In this document: in pieces, positions 61,961 through 64,000 of the stretch
Numbering within the stretch: the first letter of the stretch is position 1
Layout of the letters: each line of letters starts with the position of its first letter
From: Parabacteroides sp. An277
GTDB taxonomy: Bacteria > Bacteroidota > Bacteroidia > Bacteroidales > Tannerellaceae
Length of the DNA: 64,000 nt
Assembly (NCBI RefSeq): GCF_002159645.1
Contig: NZ_NFJB01000010.1
Location: 1 to 64,000, forward strand
Direction: 5' to 3'
The notes under the pieces: generated by a model
Told to the model about the DNA's origin: nothing
The model's input: the letters and a program-made list of their open reading frames with translations, nothing else
Databases searched by the model: none
Position numbers and translations under genes: made by a program

Positions 61961-64000
61961 TTAGTCGAGAGCCTCAGCAGCTATGCGCAAGGCCGTGTCG
62001 ACCACCGGAGCTTGGGGATTCGACTCCGCATAAGAGTTTTGTTGCTTCGTCCAAGGCTCTTCCAAAGCATAGAAATCAATAGACACTGGGGTACCTTCTT
62101 TAAGTTCCCGCAAACGCGCCTCAAACCAGATCTTCCAGCGCATATAATAGAAATCCTTCAGCAGACCGTTCCACTCACGGTGGGCATAGTCGCGCAGTCC
62201 ACCGTCGTCTGCCGCCAAGCGATTACCCCATGTAGTGATTTGCACGCGCGCGTTCCATTCGTAGAGCGCTTTCTCCGCCTCTGTTTTTCCCAAAGCACGA
62301 GCGCGATTCAACCATCTTCCTACAGTAAATTCCGGACGTGTTCCTAAAAGTTCATCCTGGAGCAAAATCAATTGAAGAAAACGAGTAGACGCCGAAGCAT
62401 ACAACGCCGCATCGTGCGCGTCATAAGCCGCTTCAATCACCTTGCCCACAAGCCTTCCTTTTTCAGCAATGGCCTGACGGAGAATATCCACAAGGTCGTA
62501 TTCGAAGTTGTTGTTCCCTTCAAAATCCTTAGCGACGGACAGCATCAAACGCGCAGCACGGATGACATCGTCCGGATTGTAATAGTCCGCCATTTCCGAC
62601 CAGCTCGAAACCTGATACGGATGTGCCGAAGGACGCGCACAGAAGATAGACTCGTGCGTCCCTTGTTGCGTAGATGCCGCCGGACAGTTGTAAATAGAAT
62701 TGCTTAAGAGCAACCAAGCCTCTTGCAATGCCGGGACGGATTTACCGTAGCGCGCCCGGACGTATCCTTGCAACCATTCATCCTTCTGGAAGTGAGACGA
62801 ACGCCAAGGCAGCTCGGTGAGCAGCTCAAACATCACCGGGTTATTTTCGATTCCCTCCGGCGTCATGCCCACGCCACGCAGAGTTTTGCTGAAATCGCTC
62901 GCCTTCGCCTTGTAGAATTCGTCGATGACATGTTGCATTTTGCCATGCAGCCCCACGTTTCCGCCGTAATTGAGCAACATGCAATAGAGCCAATCGTGTT
63001 GCCCGAAGCCATTGGGGCGAAACCATGAAGAGTTTGGGTCACCCCATTGTGGACGGCTCTCGGAAAAGAGGTCGAGAATAAGCATATCGCCCGCCTGAAG
63101 GTTCTGAATCATCTGCGAATGCGGGCAGCGTTGCCAAGCCATTGCGACCCAGACCGCCTGCGGATTGTTCTTTTTCATCGCTTGCATGATGGCTTTCCCG
63201 GCGGCGTCGAGATCTACGCCGTCCACGCTACCTCCTTCGTGGAACGGGTCCATGCTGTAAAAGTTGGCTTTGCCATAGAGGCGGTTCATTTCCTTATAAT
63301 AGAGGGAAGCGATTTCTTGGAACCGGGCATCGGTGGGCAAAAGGAATGCCGGACGCGGATAGCCGTTCCACTTTCCCGGATCGGAGACATTCAAGCCTAA
63401 CTTTTCCTTCGCATTATGCGGAACCATGCCCGAATAACCCGGAAGGACAGGCTGGATTCCAAATTCGCGCATCCGCTTCAGGATTTTCTTTTGTAACTCG
63501 GCGCGTTGTTCGTACCAGCTGTCCGGATTAGGTCCGCCCCAGCCTTCGAGGTTGTTCATCAGCCACCAAGCTTGAAATCCCGCTCCGGCGATGAAGGCGT
63601 TGATTTCCTCTTTCCCGTATCCCAACTTTTGGAGGACATGATACCAAACCACGTCTGTCCCCACAATCGCCAGCGGAAGGTTGATTCCATGCAACGCCAT
63701 CCAGTCTATTTCCTGTTCCCAGCGTTCCCAATCCCAGAACGCCATCGTGTAGGAATAGGTGCAATAGTTGAAATCATAACGGTAAGGAAGTTCCGTCTTG
63801 TGGCGTTCCGGTTGTTTGACGGGCGGCAACACGTCGGGCAACTTCGCCTTCATGCCATTCCACGAGAGATGAATCCCTGCATAGTATTTAAGATACCAAT
63901 TCAGTCCTGTAGCGATACTCACGTAATTATTTCCGCGAATCACCACCTTATTGTCCTTTTGGTCCAGTTCGAAGAAATCGGTATCCGAGCTCTTTTTCTC
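61961..64000 (-). CDS. Alpha-N-acetylglucosaminidase (GH89/NAGLU), 5' end outside the window
   Basis: At least 679 codons; the frame stays open to position 64000, so the N-terminus is off the window and the GTG at 63946 is internal. NAGLU-type features in order: IRGNNYVSIATGLNWYLKYY (N-domain), LPYRYDFNYCTYSYTMAFWD, the barrel with YSMDPFHEGGSVDGVDLD (probable catalytic Glu), LTELPWRSS, and the C-terminal helical domain (RWLNRARALGKTEAEKALYE, WEARL-type region near the end). GH89 removes terminal alpha-GlcNAc from mucin O-glycans or heparan sulfate. Together with the fucosidase, sulfatase and sialidase-like genes it supports host-glycan use. Confidence 0.93.
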   Translation of the reverse strand, partial: EKKSSDTDFFELDQKDNKVVIRGNNYVSIATGLNWYLKYYAGIHLSWNGMKAKLPDVLPPVKQPERHKTELPYRYDFNYCTYSYTMAFWDWERWEQEIDWMALHGINLPLAIVGTDVVWYHVLQKLGYGKEEINAFIAGAGFQAWWLMNNLEGWGGPNPDSWYEQRAELQKKILKRMREFGIQPVLPGYSGMVPHNAKEKLGLNVSDPGKWNGYPRPAFLLPTDARFQEIASLYYKEMNRLYGKANFYSMDPFHEGGSVDGVDLDAAGKAIMQAMKKNNPQAVWVAMAWQRCPHSQMIQNLQAGDMLILDLFSESRPQWGDPNSSWFRPNGFGQHDWLYCMLLNYGGNVGLHGKMQHVIDEFYKAKASDFSKTLRGVGMTPEGIENNPVMFELLTELPWRSSHFQKDEWLQGYVRARYGKSVPALQEAWLLLSNSIYNCPAASTQQGTHESIFCARPSAHPYQVSSWSEMADYYNPDDVIRAARLMLSVAKDFEGNNNFEYDLVDILRQAIAEKGRLVGKVIEAAYDAHDAALYASASTRFLQLILLQDELLGTRPEFTVGRWLNRARALGKTEAEKALYEWNARVQITTWGNRLAADDGGLRDYAHREWNGLLKDFYYMRWKIWFEARLRELKEGTPVSIDFYALEEPWTKQQNSYAESNPQAPVVDTALRIAAEALD

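Overview
The window looks like a chromosome segment of a gut-type Bacteroidales, probably Parabacteroides or a close relative in Tannerellaceae. The evidence is a SusC/SusD locus with an ECF sigma/FecR pair, many lipoproteins, an S46 dipeptidyl peptidase of DPP7 type, a PorW/SprE-like protein, an M56-TonB fusion, and promoters of the Bacteroidetes type (TTTG or TTG, 19-20 bp, then TAnnTTTG). No tRNA, rRNA, CRISPR, phage or intact insertion sequence was seen. Genus is an inference.

Layout. 0.26-9.9 kb: a SUMF1-like/sialidase-like fusion, a TPR protein, topA, an LtaS-type membrane sulfatase, an AraC regulator and a GH18 lipoprotein. 10-31.9 kb: housekeeping and envelope genes (tyrS, malQ, a DUF6261-like protein, sppA with DUF2461 and PspC genes, BlaI/M56, a methyltransferase, ruvB, a flippase, DPP7, a DEAD-box helicase, a phosphatase-like lipoprotein without its catalytic cysteine, a PfkB kinase and a SIS isomerase). 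32.2-50.3 kb: a polysaccharide utilization locus with a large unassigned secreted protein, sigma/anti-sigma, SusC, SusD, a Ser-type sulfatase, GH116, a CE1-like esterase and a GH29 fucosidase. 50.3-64 kb: aroA, a ZnuB-type permease, PorW/SprE-like, ribF, an M20 deacylase, a second flippase, an M16 peptidase and a GH89 alpha-N-acetylglucosaminidase that runs off the right edge. Sulfatase, fucosidase, GH89, sialidase-like and GH18 genes together suggest use of host-type glycans.

The most unusual signal is between the genes. At least nine intergenic stretches hold tandem arrays of short palindromes on a fixed lattice: 20-22 bp between neighbouring dyad centres, so 40-42 bp per two-palindrome unit or 21-22 bp per single-palindrome unit. 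The sequence differs from array to array (GC-rich, AT-rich or mixed) but the spacing is kept. The clearest case (57799-58371) holds twelve cores exactly 41 bp apart, plus two degenerate ones, with a second set of palindromes at half phase in most units. Another (24271-24616) holds nine 41-bp units between two identical 112-bp inverted repeats. One family (TATCTTTAGNCTAAAGATA) recurs at three loci. Arrays lie between co-directional, divergent and operon-internal gene pairs, and no coding sequence was seen to contain one, so ordinary termination does not explain them all. I know of no described repeat class with this geometry, but I could not search for one.
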